DNA of 16,024 nucleotides, taken from positions 1 to 16,024 of the forward strand of contig JBEIVB010000057.1 of assembly GCA_040374085.1 (NCBI GenBank), written 5' to 3'. Below the pieces are notes generated by a model. That model was not told where the DNA came from, searched no databases, and saw only the letters and a list, made by a program, of their open reading frames with translations. This document shows positions 1 through 5,698 of this stretch, one piece after another (the stretch's first letter is position 1; each line of letters opens with the position of its first letter). The position numbers and the translations under genes are program-made. The stretch is from JBEIVB01 sp040374085. GTDB taxonomy: Bacteria; Bacteroidota; Bacteroidia; UBA4408.

Positions 1-1
1 C

Positions 2-193
2 TTCAGCATGATCGACATCACCAAAACCAAGCGCATTTCCATCAACGGCCGCAAGGTTGCCGTCATCACCAACCACCCCGAATCCAGCTACAAATTGGTG
101 GGCAAATCCAACAAAATCGACTACCTCGAAGTATCAAACCCAAAAGAATTCTGGGGTGCGAGCAAGTATTTGGTGTTGGTGGTGAAGGATTGA
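2..193 (+). CDS. 3' end of an unrecognised protein (5' end outside window)
   Basis: An open frame enters from the left edge and stops with TGA at 191-193, giving the last 63 or so residues of a protein. An ATG lies at position 8, but the frame is open through the edge before it, so the real start is probably outside the window. The visible part is basic and rich in beta-type residues (for example ISINGRKVAVI and KYLVLVVKD), with no cysteines, no membrane segment and no motif I can assign. It could be the C-terminal domain of an enzyme or of an extracellular protein. It runs toward the cryptochrome gene on the other strand. I do not recognise the family. I am fairly sure it is coding, because the frame stays open with protein-like composition, but a spurious frame cannot be excluded at this length. 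Confidence 0.5.
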   Translation, partial: FSMIDITKTKRISINGRKVAVITNHPESSYKLVGKSNKIDYLEVSNPKEFWGASKYLVLVVKD

Positions 194-319
194 GGGGGGG
201 ATGAGAGATTGGCTTTGCATCTTTTTTCTCTCCCGCCCGTCTATGAGTTTAATGTGATGAATGCGTGAGTATCGTCAAGAAACAATAATTCCTTCAACGT
301 AATAAAATTTCAATCCGGG

Positions 320-360
320 AATCGGTTTTTCTGAAGTTCCGATTGGTCAGTTTTATTCTT
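320..360 (+). terminator. Weak candidate terminator hairpin between convergent genes
   Basis: AATCGG at 320-325 pairs perfectly with CCGATT at 339-344 across a 13-nt loop, followed a few bases later by a T-rich run at 351-360. The stem is short and the T run is not adjacent, so this is weak. The 194-372 gap lies between two converging genes, where a terminator is expected. I see nothing else in it. Confidence 0.25.
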
Positions 361-372
361 TAAGGCCACTTC

Positions 373-1905
373 CTACACCCCATCCACTCCAGCCTTCACC
401 TCCGCAGCTTTCTCCAAAAGTTCGGCTCGGGTGGTGGGCGAAAATTTGTCGTAGGTTCGGCAGGCCATGGCCATGCGCGGGTTGCGCTGCAACAGGGTGC
501 GGTGTCGGTCTATGAAATCCCAATACAAGGCGTTAAAGGGGCAGGCCTTGGCACCCGTGCGGGCGTTCACGTCGTAGTGGCACTGCTTGCAGTGGTTGCC
601 CATCTTGTTTATGTATTGCCCGGAACTTATATAGGGTTTAGAGGCCATGAGGCCCCCATCGGCCCACTGGCTCATGCCCCGTGTGTTGGGCATCTCTACC
701 CACTCTATGGCATCGGCGTAAATGCCCAAATACCAGGCATCTACTTCGTTTGGGTCTACGCCCAAAAGCAGGGCAAAGTTGCCGGTAATCATCAGCCTTT
801 GTATGTGGTGGGCATAGGCATATGTTAGGCTTTGTCCAATGGCTGCGCTCATACAGGCCATGCGCGTTTTGCCGGTCCAGTACCACTGCGGCAGCTTAGC
901 CCGGTGGTTGAGTGCGTTGGCGGTGGCGTAGTTGGGCATGGTGTGCCAGTATATGCCCCGCACGTATTCGCGCCACCCCAGCACCTGGCGTATGAAACCC
1001 TCTGCAGACGAAAGCGGAATGCGCTCGGGTTCGGCCCTCCAGGCTTGTTCTACCCGTTGCACCACTTCCAATGGATGCAGGATGTGGGCGTTTAACGAGA
1101 AGCTGATGCGGCTGTGGAAGAGGAAGGGGTGGGCATGCGAGAGTGCATCTTGGTAGGGTCCGAAATAGGGCAACCTATGTTCTATAAAATCATCGAGGGT
1201 ATGCAGGGCCTCTTCCCGGGTAATGGGCCAGTAGCGCCGGTTTTTACCGGGCTCTCCCAGGGTCTTTATGTCCGCTTGGGTTATGCTCTCTTCCAATCCG
1301 GGTATGGGCTCCCACGCCAATGGCTCGGGCACCCGAAGCTTGGGGTCGAAGGCTTTGCGGTTGTCGGCGTCGTAGTTCCAGCTTCCGCCCACGGGCTCGT
1401 TGCCGTCCATGAGCACCCCGGTTTCTACCCTCAGTTGCCTGTAGAGCAGCTCCTGCCGGAATTGCTTGGCTTTGGGGAAACGCTCGCCGAGGCTGTTGCG
1501 CGAGGTTATGAAATGGTGCGTGCCGGTTATAAACACCGCAATGCCCAGGGTTTTTTCCAGGCTTTTGTAGAGCAAATCCAGGCGGTATTCGTCGGGCTCC
1601 TGAAGCTCTATGCGGGTGGCACCGTGCTCAGCGGCCAGCCATTGGAGGTTTTCTGCCAGGTTTTGGCGGTTGCGGGCATCGTCTATGCGGAGGTATTCTA
1701 CGCGGTGACCGCCTTTTTTCAAGGCTTCGGCAAAGGCCCGCATGGCACCAAAGAAGGCCGCCACTTTTTGGATGTGGTGCACCACATAGTCGGTTTCCTG
1801 GCGCATTTCCATAAGCACCACCACGGCGCCTTTATCGGGTTTGGCAAACCAGGGGTGTTGCAGGTTAAGCTGGTCGCCCAGGACAAATCGTATGCAGGTG
1901 CTCAT
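373..1905 (-). CDS. FeS-type bacterial cryptochrome / (6-4) photolyase-related protein
   Basis: Predicted flavoprotein of the FeS-BCP/CryPro group (DPRP family, the group of Agrobacterium PhrB), which binds FAD and a 4Fe-4S cluster and repairs (6-4) photoproducts with light. The 510 residues match the family's length. The N-terminal Rossmann-like antenna domain begins at once with IRFVLGDQLN, supporting this start. The helical FAD domain follows, with the QVLGWREYVRG stretch at about residues 307-317. Four cysteines at residues 351, 439, 442 and 455 sit almost exactly where, from memory, PhrB has its cluster ligands (350, 438, 441, 454). The C-terminal HCKQCHYD and KACPFN segments are diagnostic. 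The gene stands alone, divergent from the small TonB-C-like gene, with a weak GAGG upstream of the ATG. Family assignment is secure. Repair versus photoreceptor function cannot be settled from sequence alone. Confidence 0.93.
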   Translation of the reverse strand: MSTCIRFVLGDQLNLQHPWFAKPDKGAVVVLMEMRQETDYVVHHIQKVAAFFGAMRAFAEALKKGGHRVEYLRIDDARNRQNLAENLQWLAAEHGATRIELQEPDEYRLDLLYKSLEKTLGIAVFITGTHHFITSRNSLGERFPKAKQFRQELLYRQLRVETGVLMDGNEPVGGSWNYDADNRKAFDPKLRVPEPLAWEPIPGLEESITQADIKTLGEPGKNRRYWPITREEALHTLDDFIEHRLPYFGPYQDALSHAHPFLFHSRISFSLNAHILHPLEVVQRVEQAWRAEPERIPLSSAEGFIRQVLGWREYVRGIYWHTMPNYATANALNHRAKLPQWYWTGKTRMACMSAAIGQSLTYAYAHHIQRLMITGNFALLLGVDPNEVDAWYLGIYADAIEWVEMPNTRGMSQWADGGLMASKPYISSGQYINKMGNHCKQCHYDVNARTGAKACPFNALYWDFIDRHRTLLQRNPRMAMACRTYDKFSPTTRAELLEKAAEVKAGVDGV

Positions 1906-1939
1906 ACAACCTCAACACCCTTGAGCAGAAAAGGTTGCG

Positions 1940-1964
1940 CCCGGGTTGGAGCAGGCTACCCGGG
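1940..1964. repeat. 7-bp GC-rich inverted repeat in divergent promoter region
   Basis: CCCGGGT at 1940-1946 is mirrored by ACCCGGG at 1958-1964, with an 11-bp spacer. It lies between the divergent starts of the cryptochrome gene (1905) and the TonB-C-like gene (2063). It could be an operator or a leader hairpin of the cryptochrome transcript. No clear TAnnTTTG promoter was seen for either gene here. Confidence 0.35.
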
Positions 1965-2062
1965 GTGCCGGTGGTTTTGCTCGGGGTTAATCACGGCAGG
2001 GTGTTGATTTCTTTTTGCAGGCCCTTCGGTTGGCGTGCAGGTTATGCCCCATTTTTGAGGCT

Positions 2063-2425
2063 ATGAAACGTTTCTCTTTGCTGCTTGTCCTGATGTGCGC
2101 TCAGGCAGGGTTCACCCGGGTTGTGGGTCAGGAATCCGGTCAAACCTTCAACGCCGGTAAGTATCCGGTTTCCTACACGCTGGAGTCGCGCAAGGTTACC
2201 AAGGAGCCTCGCCTCGAGATCATGACCGAAGACCACGGCACGGTGGTGGTGGATGTGGTGGTAGATAAGTACGGCAACGTGCTAACGGCCTCAGTAGACA
2301 AGGCCGCATCCAACGGCAACGCCTACCTCTGCACCAAGGCCAAGCAAGCCGCCGAAACCACGCATTTCGATTCGGTACCCACTGCGCCGCTCAAGAGCAA
2401 AGGGCGCATGGTGTTTACGTTTTAA
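2063..2425 (+). CDS. Small secreted protein with TonB C-terminal-like domain
   Basis: Predicted exported protein of 120 residues. MKRFSLLLVLMCAQAGFT is a signal peptide, cleaved at roughly residue 18-25. From about residue 55 the sequence GTVVVDVVVDKYGNVLTASV, followed by a helix (AYLCTKAKQAAETTHF) and a final strand (GRMVFTF), has the beta-alpha-beta order of the TonB C-terminal fold. There is no transmembrane anchor plus proline-rich spacer, so this is not a full energy transducer. The role is unknown; it is probably periplasmic. The start at 2063 is chosen because the signal peptide begins there and GAGG lies 2 bases upstream; an in-frame ATG at 2015 is possible but would spoil the signal peptide. 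Its last 50 codons are duplicated at 3844-3998, on the far side of the fic insert, so the 3' half of this gene may be a recombinant. Confidence 0.75.
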   Translation: MKRFSLLLVLMCAQAGFTRVVGQESGQTFNAGKYPVSYTLESRKVTKEPRLEIMTEDHGTVVVDVVVDKYGNVLTASVDKAASNGNAYLCTKAKQAAETTHFDSVPTAPLKSKGRMVFTF

Positions 2426-2436
2426 CCGGCCCGGTT
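2272..2436 (+). repeat. Direct repeat copy 1: 3' end of TonB-C-like gene plus comM-tail fragment
   Basis: This 165-bp segment matches 3844-4009, with 8 substitutions and one extra base in the other copy (about 95% identity). It holds the last 50 codons of the TonB-C-like gene, its stop codon, and about 11 bp beyond. Read on the minus strand, those last bases give N-R-A-G-stop, resembling the N-W-A-G-stop end of ComM. So the repeated unit is the convergent gene junction itself, not only the TonB-C-like tail. Homology fades after about 2436. Confidence 0.9.
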
Positions 2437-2572
2437 AGTCGGGCTTCCGGACAAGAAGCCTTTTGTTCACTTCAGATTGCTTCAGACCTGAAGTTTCCAT
2501 ACTTTAGTGTGGTAAAGTTGAAACGCTTTGCTGCGGTAAAGCTCCCCGGTAGGTCATAATGCAACAAAAGGA

Positions 2573-2602
2573 CCGTTCTGGCCTGATTGGGGCCAGAGGC
2601 GG
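2573..2602. repeat. Stable hairpin upstream of fic
   Basis: CTGGCC at 2578-2583 pairs with GGCCAG at 2591-2596 over a 7-nt loop. Pairing continues as T-A and T-G, then after a one-base bulge as CCG (2573-2575) with CGG (2600-2602). No T run follows, so it is not a classical terminator. The 2437-2695 stretch otherwise holds no gene that I can support. The hairpin may be in the fic leader, or mark a recombination site. Confidence 0.45.
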
Positions 2603-2695
2603 TGATGTTGTGGAAAGAGAACCGTCTCTGACCGTTAGAACCTCTGGACAAAACCTTAATGTACACATGATCTACTTTGCACGGCACATAAGCAA

Positions 2696-3757
2696 ATGAA
2701 CGATACAGAGGCATTGGCAATGGAAGAATTTGATGAGTACGAAAGACAAAGCGAACCCAACAAGGCAGAGAAAGCACGCCTTTGGAAAACCGCCATCGGC
2801 TTACAACAAGTAGACGGCTTAACCCCTTCTGAGTACCTCATTGATGCCGCCAAGCAGAACATTGAAGGCGATATTACCTTCGATGAAGTAAAAAAACGCC
2901 TTGATACCTATTATAAACAAAACCCATCTAAAACCGAGGGAGACCGCACCGAAGAAGCCGACAAAGTTTCGGCAAGAATAGCAGAAATACTGGGTGAGCA
3001 AACCTTCACCTTTTCGCCCGCCGAGTACGTCTCCATTCATAGAAGGTTGTTTGCGGGCATTTATCAGTTCGCCGGAAAAATCCGCGATTACAACATCACA
3101 AAAAAAGAATGGGTGCTGAACGGCGAAACCGTTCTTTACGCCAGTGCCGATAGTTTGGAAGCCACTCTGGAATTTGATTTTGAGCAAGAGAGGAAATTCA
3201 GATACAGAGGGTTAAGCCAACAAGAAGTTATAGAACATCTGGCACATTTTATTTCAAACGTGTGGCAAATCCACTTGTTTGGGGAAGGAAACACCAGAAC
3301 AACCGCCATTTTCCTGATTAAATATGTTCGAAAATTGGGGTTCAAACAGGTCAACAACGACTTATTTGCCCACCATTCGTGGTATTTCCGAAACGCCCTG
3401 GTTAGGGCCAATTACGAAGACCTATCAAAGGGAATTTATAGGACAGAGAAGTTTATCACGCGCTTTCTTTCCAACTTATTGCTGAATGGAACGTATTCCC
3501 TCAAAAACCGCGACATGCACCTATTTGCCGAAGCGCCGCATGACACGGTAAATGACACGGTAAAACAAGATATTGACACGGTAAATGACACTGTATTTTC
3601 TTTGATTGCGGGAGACAACAAAATAACCGCACTGGAGATAAGCAAACGTTTAACCATAAGCCTAAGCACCGTAAGACGAAAGATAAAAGAATTGAAGAGG
3701 GAAGGGAAAATTGAGCGGATCGGCAGCGATAAAACAGGGCATTGGAGAACATGCTGA
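2696..3757 (+). CDS. Fic-family protein with N-terminal VbhA-like antitoxin segment and C-terminal winged HTH
   Basis: Predicted Fic-domain enzyme (usually an AMP transferase acting on protein hydroxyls), 353 residues. Residues 28-75 (AIGLQQVDGLTPSEYLIDAAKQ and on) resemble the VbhA antitoxin, here fused to the toxin part. The Fic core spans about 105-265, with the target-docking hairpin near 132-150 and the active-site motif H193-LFGEGNTR-201. His193, Glu197, Asn199 and Arg201 are kept. The usual Pro after His is Leu, and the last Arg of the classical HPFxxGNGRxxR motif is absent. Residues 283-300 contain DTVNDTV twice; about 301-353 forms a winged helix-turn-helix (ITALEISKRL, LSTVRRKIKEL), suggesting DNA binding and self-regulation. 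Similar three-part Fic proteins are common in Bacteroidota. A second in-frame ATG lies 24 bp downstream. It is the only gene of the insert, and its base composition differs from the neighbours. Confidence 0.9.
   Translation: MNDTEALAMEEFDEYERQSEPNKAEKARLWKTAIGLQQVDGLTPSEYLIDAAKQNIEGDITFDEVKKRLDTYYKQNPSKTEGDRTEEADKVSARIAEILGEQTFTFSPAEYVSIHRRLFAGIYQFAGKIRDYNITKKEWVLNGETVLYASADSLEATLEFDFEQERKFRYRGLSQQEVIEHLAHFISNVWQIHLFGEGNTRTTAIFLIKYVRKLGFKQVNNDLFAHHSWYFRNALVRANYEDLSKGIYRTEKFITRFLSNLLLNGTYSLKNRDMHLFAEAPHDTVNDTVKQDIDTVNDTVFSLIAGDNKITALEISKRLTISLSTVRRKIKELKREGKIERIGSDKTGHWRTC
3542..3595 (+). repeat. Two 21-bp direct repeats inside fic (DTVNDTV linker)
   Basis: 3542-3562 and 3575-3595 are identical at 20 of 21 bases and encode DTVNDTV twice, separated by KQDI. 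They form the linker between the Fic core and the winged helix-turn-helix. Such repeats can expand or contract and change linker length. Confidence 0.8.
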
Positions 3758-3783
3758 GATAAAGGCGGGAATTAGGTTAACGG

Positions 3784-3824
3784 AAAGCAACACCAAAAAC
3801 AAATCCATTTTCTGGTGCTTTTTT
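3784..3824 (+). terminator. Candidate Rho-independent terminator after fic
   Basis: AAAGC (3784-3788) pairs with GCTTT (3817-3821), and ACCA (3792-3795) pairs with TGGT (3813-3816), leaving a 3-base bulge on one side. A T run at 3819-3824 follows. It lies 26 bp after the fic stop codon, inside the insert, so it would keep fic transcription out of the 3' end of comM. Confidence 0.45.
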
Positions 3825-3843
3825 GCCACGCACCATGCTTCAC

Positions 3844-3998
3844 CGGCAATGTGCTAACGGCCTCCGTAGACAAGGCCGCTTCCAACCGGCAACGCCTACC
3901 TCTGCACCAAGGCCAAACAGGCCGCCGAAACCACGCATTTCGATTCGGTATCCACTGCGCCGCTCAAGAGCAAAGGACGCATGGTGTTTACGTTTTAA
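3844..3998 (+). pseudogene. Frameshifted 3' fragment of the TonB-C-like gene
   Basis: Encodes GNVLTASVDKAASN, then loses frame because of one extra C at 3886-3887. If that base is removed, the rest reads through to KSKGRMVFTF-stop, with a single amino-acid change (Pro to Ser) from the intact gene. It has no start codon or signal peptide of its own. It is the stranded 3' end left on the comM side of the fic insert, or of an imported relative. Confidence 0.85.
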
Positions 3999-4009
3999 CC
4001 GGCCCAGTT
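3844..4009 (+). repeat. Direct repeat copy 2, next to comM
   Basis: Second copy of the 2272-2436 segment. It runs into the intact end of comM: the minus-strand comM stop (3995-3997) overlaps the plus-strand stop of the broken TonB-C-like tail (3996-3998). This copy therefore keeps the ancestral convergent junction. Confidence 0.9.
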
Positions 4010-5536
4010 GTCGCGGTCGAGGCTGCGGTATTGAATGGCTTCTGCTAGGTGATGGGCGGCAATGGGCTCGCTGCCTTCGAGGTCGGCAATGGTGCGCGCC
4101 ACTTTTAGAATTCGATCGTAGGCGCGGGCCGAGAGGCCCAGTCTGTCCATAGCGGTTTTCAGGAGCTGCTGTCCGGCCGCATCCAGCCTACAAAATCGTT
4201 GCAGGAGACGGGCCTGCATCTGCGCGTTGCAGTGCACCCCCCGCATGCCGGCAAAGCGCTCGGCTTGTTTTTCACGGGCCTTTATCACGCGCTGCCTCAC
4301 CACCTCGCTTGCTTCCGATGCTTCTTTTCTGGAAAGCTCGGAAAAGGCCACCGGCGTTACTTCTACGTGCAGATCAATGCGGTCGAGCAAGGGCCCAGAG
4401 ATGCGGTTGAGGTATTTCTGCACCACCCCCGGCCCGCACACGCAGGATTTCTCGGGGTGGTTATAAAATCCACACGGGCAGGGGTTCATTGAAGCCACCA
4501 GCATGAAGCTGGCCGGGTAATCAACCGAGAAGCGGGCCCGGGAGATGGTTACCACCCGGTCTTCCAAAGGCTGGCGCATAACCTCCAGCACACCCCGCTT
4601 AAACTCGGGCAGCTCGTCTAAGAACAGCACCCCGTTGTGGGCCAGAGAGATTTCTCCGGGCTGGGGGTAGGTTCCTCCACCCACCAAGGCCACATCGCTT
4701 ATGGTGTGGTGGGGACTGCGAAAAGGGCGCTCGGTAACGAGGGTAATCTGCTTGCCCGTTTTCCCCGCCACGCTGTGGATTTTGGTGGTTTCGAGGCTTT
4801 CGTCGAGGGTTAGGGGCGGCAATATGCCGGGCAGGCGCTTGGCCAGCATGGTTTTTCCGGCTCCGGGCGGACCAATCAACACAACGTTATGACCGCCTGC
4901 GGCCGCCACCTCCAGGGAGCGTTTGATGTTTTCTTGTCCTTTCACATCCGAGAAGTCGAGCTCCACCTCCACCTCGCTAGGGCCGGGAAGGGCTTCGGCG
5001 GGTTGCAGCGCCAGGGGTTGGGGCCATTCGCCCCGGTGCAGGAAAGCCGCCACCTGTTGCAGGTTCTCGGCCCCAATCACCTCCAGGCCTTCCACCATAG
5101 CCGCCTCTCCGGCGTTGGCGGCCGGCAGGATCAGGCCTTTGAATCCATCCTGGCGGCTTTGAATGGCAATGGGCAGGGCGCCGCGTACGGGCCTCAGCGA
5201 GCCATCGAGGGAGAGCTCTCCCATGATCACGTAGGCATCGAGCTGGGTGGGATCGAGCTCGCCCGAGGCCGCCAAGATGCCCACGGCAATGGGTAGGTCG
5301 TAGGCCGCACCCTCTTTTCGAATGTCTGCCGGTGCCATGTTCAGGGTGATGCGCTTGCCCGGATACGGAAACCCGCTCTGGCGGATGGCGCTGCGCACCC
5401 GCATCTGACTCTCTTTCACCGCATTGTCGGGCAATCCAACGTGGTAATACTTAAACCCCGCTTCCATGTTCACTTCAATGGTGATGAGCAGGGCATTCAC
5501 GCCCACCAGGGCGCTGCCATAGGTCTTTACTAACAT
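3995..5536 (-). CDS. comM: ComM-type Mg chelatase-like AAA+ ATPase
   Basis: Predicted hexameric AAA+ helicase, which in naturally competent bacteria promotes branch migration during integration of incoming DNA. The 513 residues match the family. The N-terminal domain carries YHVGLPDNAVKES and APADIRKEGAAYDL. Walker A GPPGAGKT is at residues 222-229 and Walker B GVLFLDELPEF at about 302-312. A cysteine cluster (C353, C355, C365, C367) probably binds zinc. The Mg-chelatase C-terminal domain closes the protein. I chose the ATG at 5536 because MLVKTYGSA is the usual family start; the frame is open upstream to 5797, but that part does not look like ComM and overlaps the divergent photolyase gene. 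No Shine-Dalgarno sequence is seen. Its stop codon lies within direct repeat copy 2. Confidence 0.93.
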   Translation of the reverse strand: MLVKTYGSALVGVNALLITIEVNMEAGFKYYHVGLPDNAVKESQMRVRSAIRQSGFPYPGKRITLNMAPADIRKEGAAYDLPIAVGILAASGELDPTQLDAYVIMGELSLDGSLRPVRGALPIAIQSRQDGFKGLILPAANAGEAAMVEGLEVIGAENLQQVAAFLHRGEWPQPLALQPAEALPGPSEVEVELDFSDVKGQENIKRSLEVAAAGGHNVVLIGPPGAGKTMLAKRLPGILPPLTLDESLETTKIHSVAGKTGKQITLVTERPFRSPHHTISDVALVGGGTYPQPGEISLAHNGVLFLDELPEFKRGVLEVMRQPLEDRVVTISRARFSVDYPASFMLVASMNPCPCGFYNHPEKSCVCGPGVVQKYLNRISGPLLDRIDLHVEVTPVAFSELSRKEASEASEVVRQRVIKAREKQAERFAGMRGVHCNAQMQARLLQRFCRLDAAGQQLLKTAMDRLGLSARAYDRILKVARTIADLEGSEPIAAHHLAEAIQYRSLDRDNWAG

Positions 5537-5698
5537 AGATGATGCTATAAATATGCCCGAATGTACTGCCTCACCCACCCGTTTTCCAAATTCCAGCCCT
5601 AGTTTGTTTAAATTATTACGTAAAGGTTGTAGGAAACAAACCATCATGCGAACCTCTTTCCGGTTTGGGTGTTGGATAAACAGATGGAACAAAAGGGC

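Larger units (their letters stand above)
2430..3843 (+). mobile_element. Fic-carrying insert flanked by long imperfect direct repeats
   Basis: Unique DNA between the two repeat copies, visibly richer in A+T and in AAA/GAA/ATT-type codons than comM or the cryptochrome genes. It contains one complete gene (fic), a hairpin-rich leader and a candidate terminator. It encodes no integrase, transposase or resolvase, and no terminal inverted repeats are visible. Together with the duplicated gene junction, this looks like a horizontally acquired segment placed by recombination at the comM/TonB-C-like junction. I infer mobility from structure; the mechanism is unknown. Confidence 0.6.

Noticed and set aside
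194..240. G-run followed by CTCTCCC as a terminator of the first gene
   Set aside because: Only a 5-bp GAGAG/CTCTC pairing with a loop of about 20 nt, and the T run lies inside the loop rather than after the stem.
1114..2007. Long open frame (297 codons) on the plus strand across the FeS-type cryptochrome gene
   Set aside because: It is antisense to a well-recognised gene; its length follows from GC-rich codon bias, and the product has no family features.
2472..2777. Minus-strand open frame upstream of and into fic
   Set aside because: It overlaps the fic start, has no recognisable domain, and crosses the hairpin-rich leader.
3542..3595. Short repeats in fic as a possible CRISPR-like array
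   Set aside because: Only two units, in frame within a protein linker, with no spacers of regular length.
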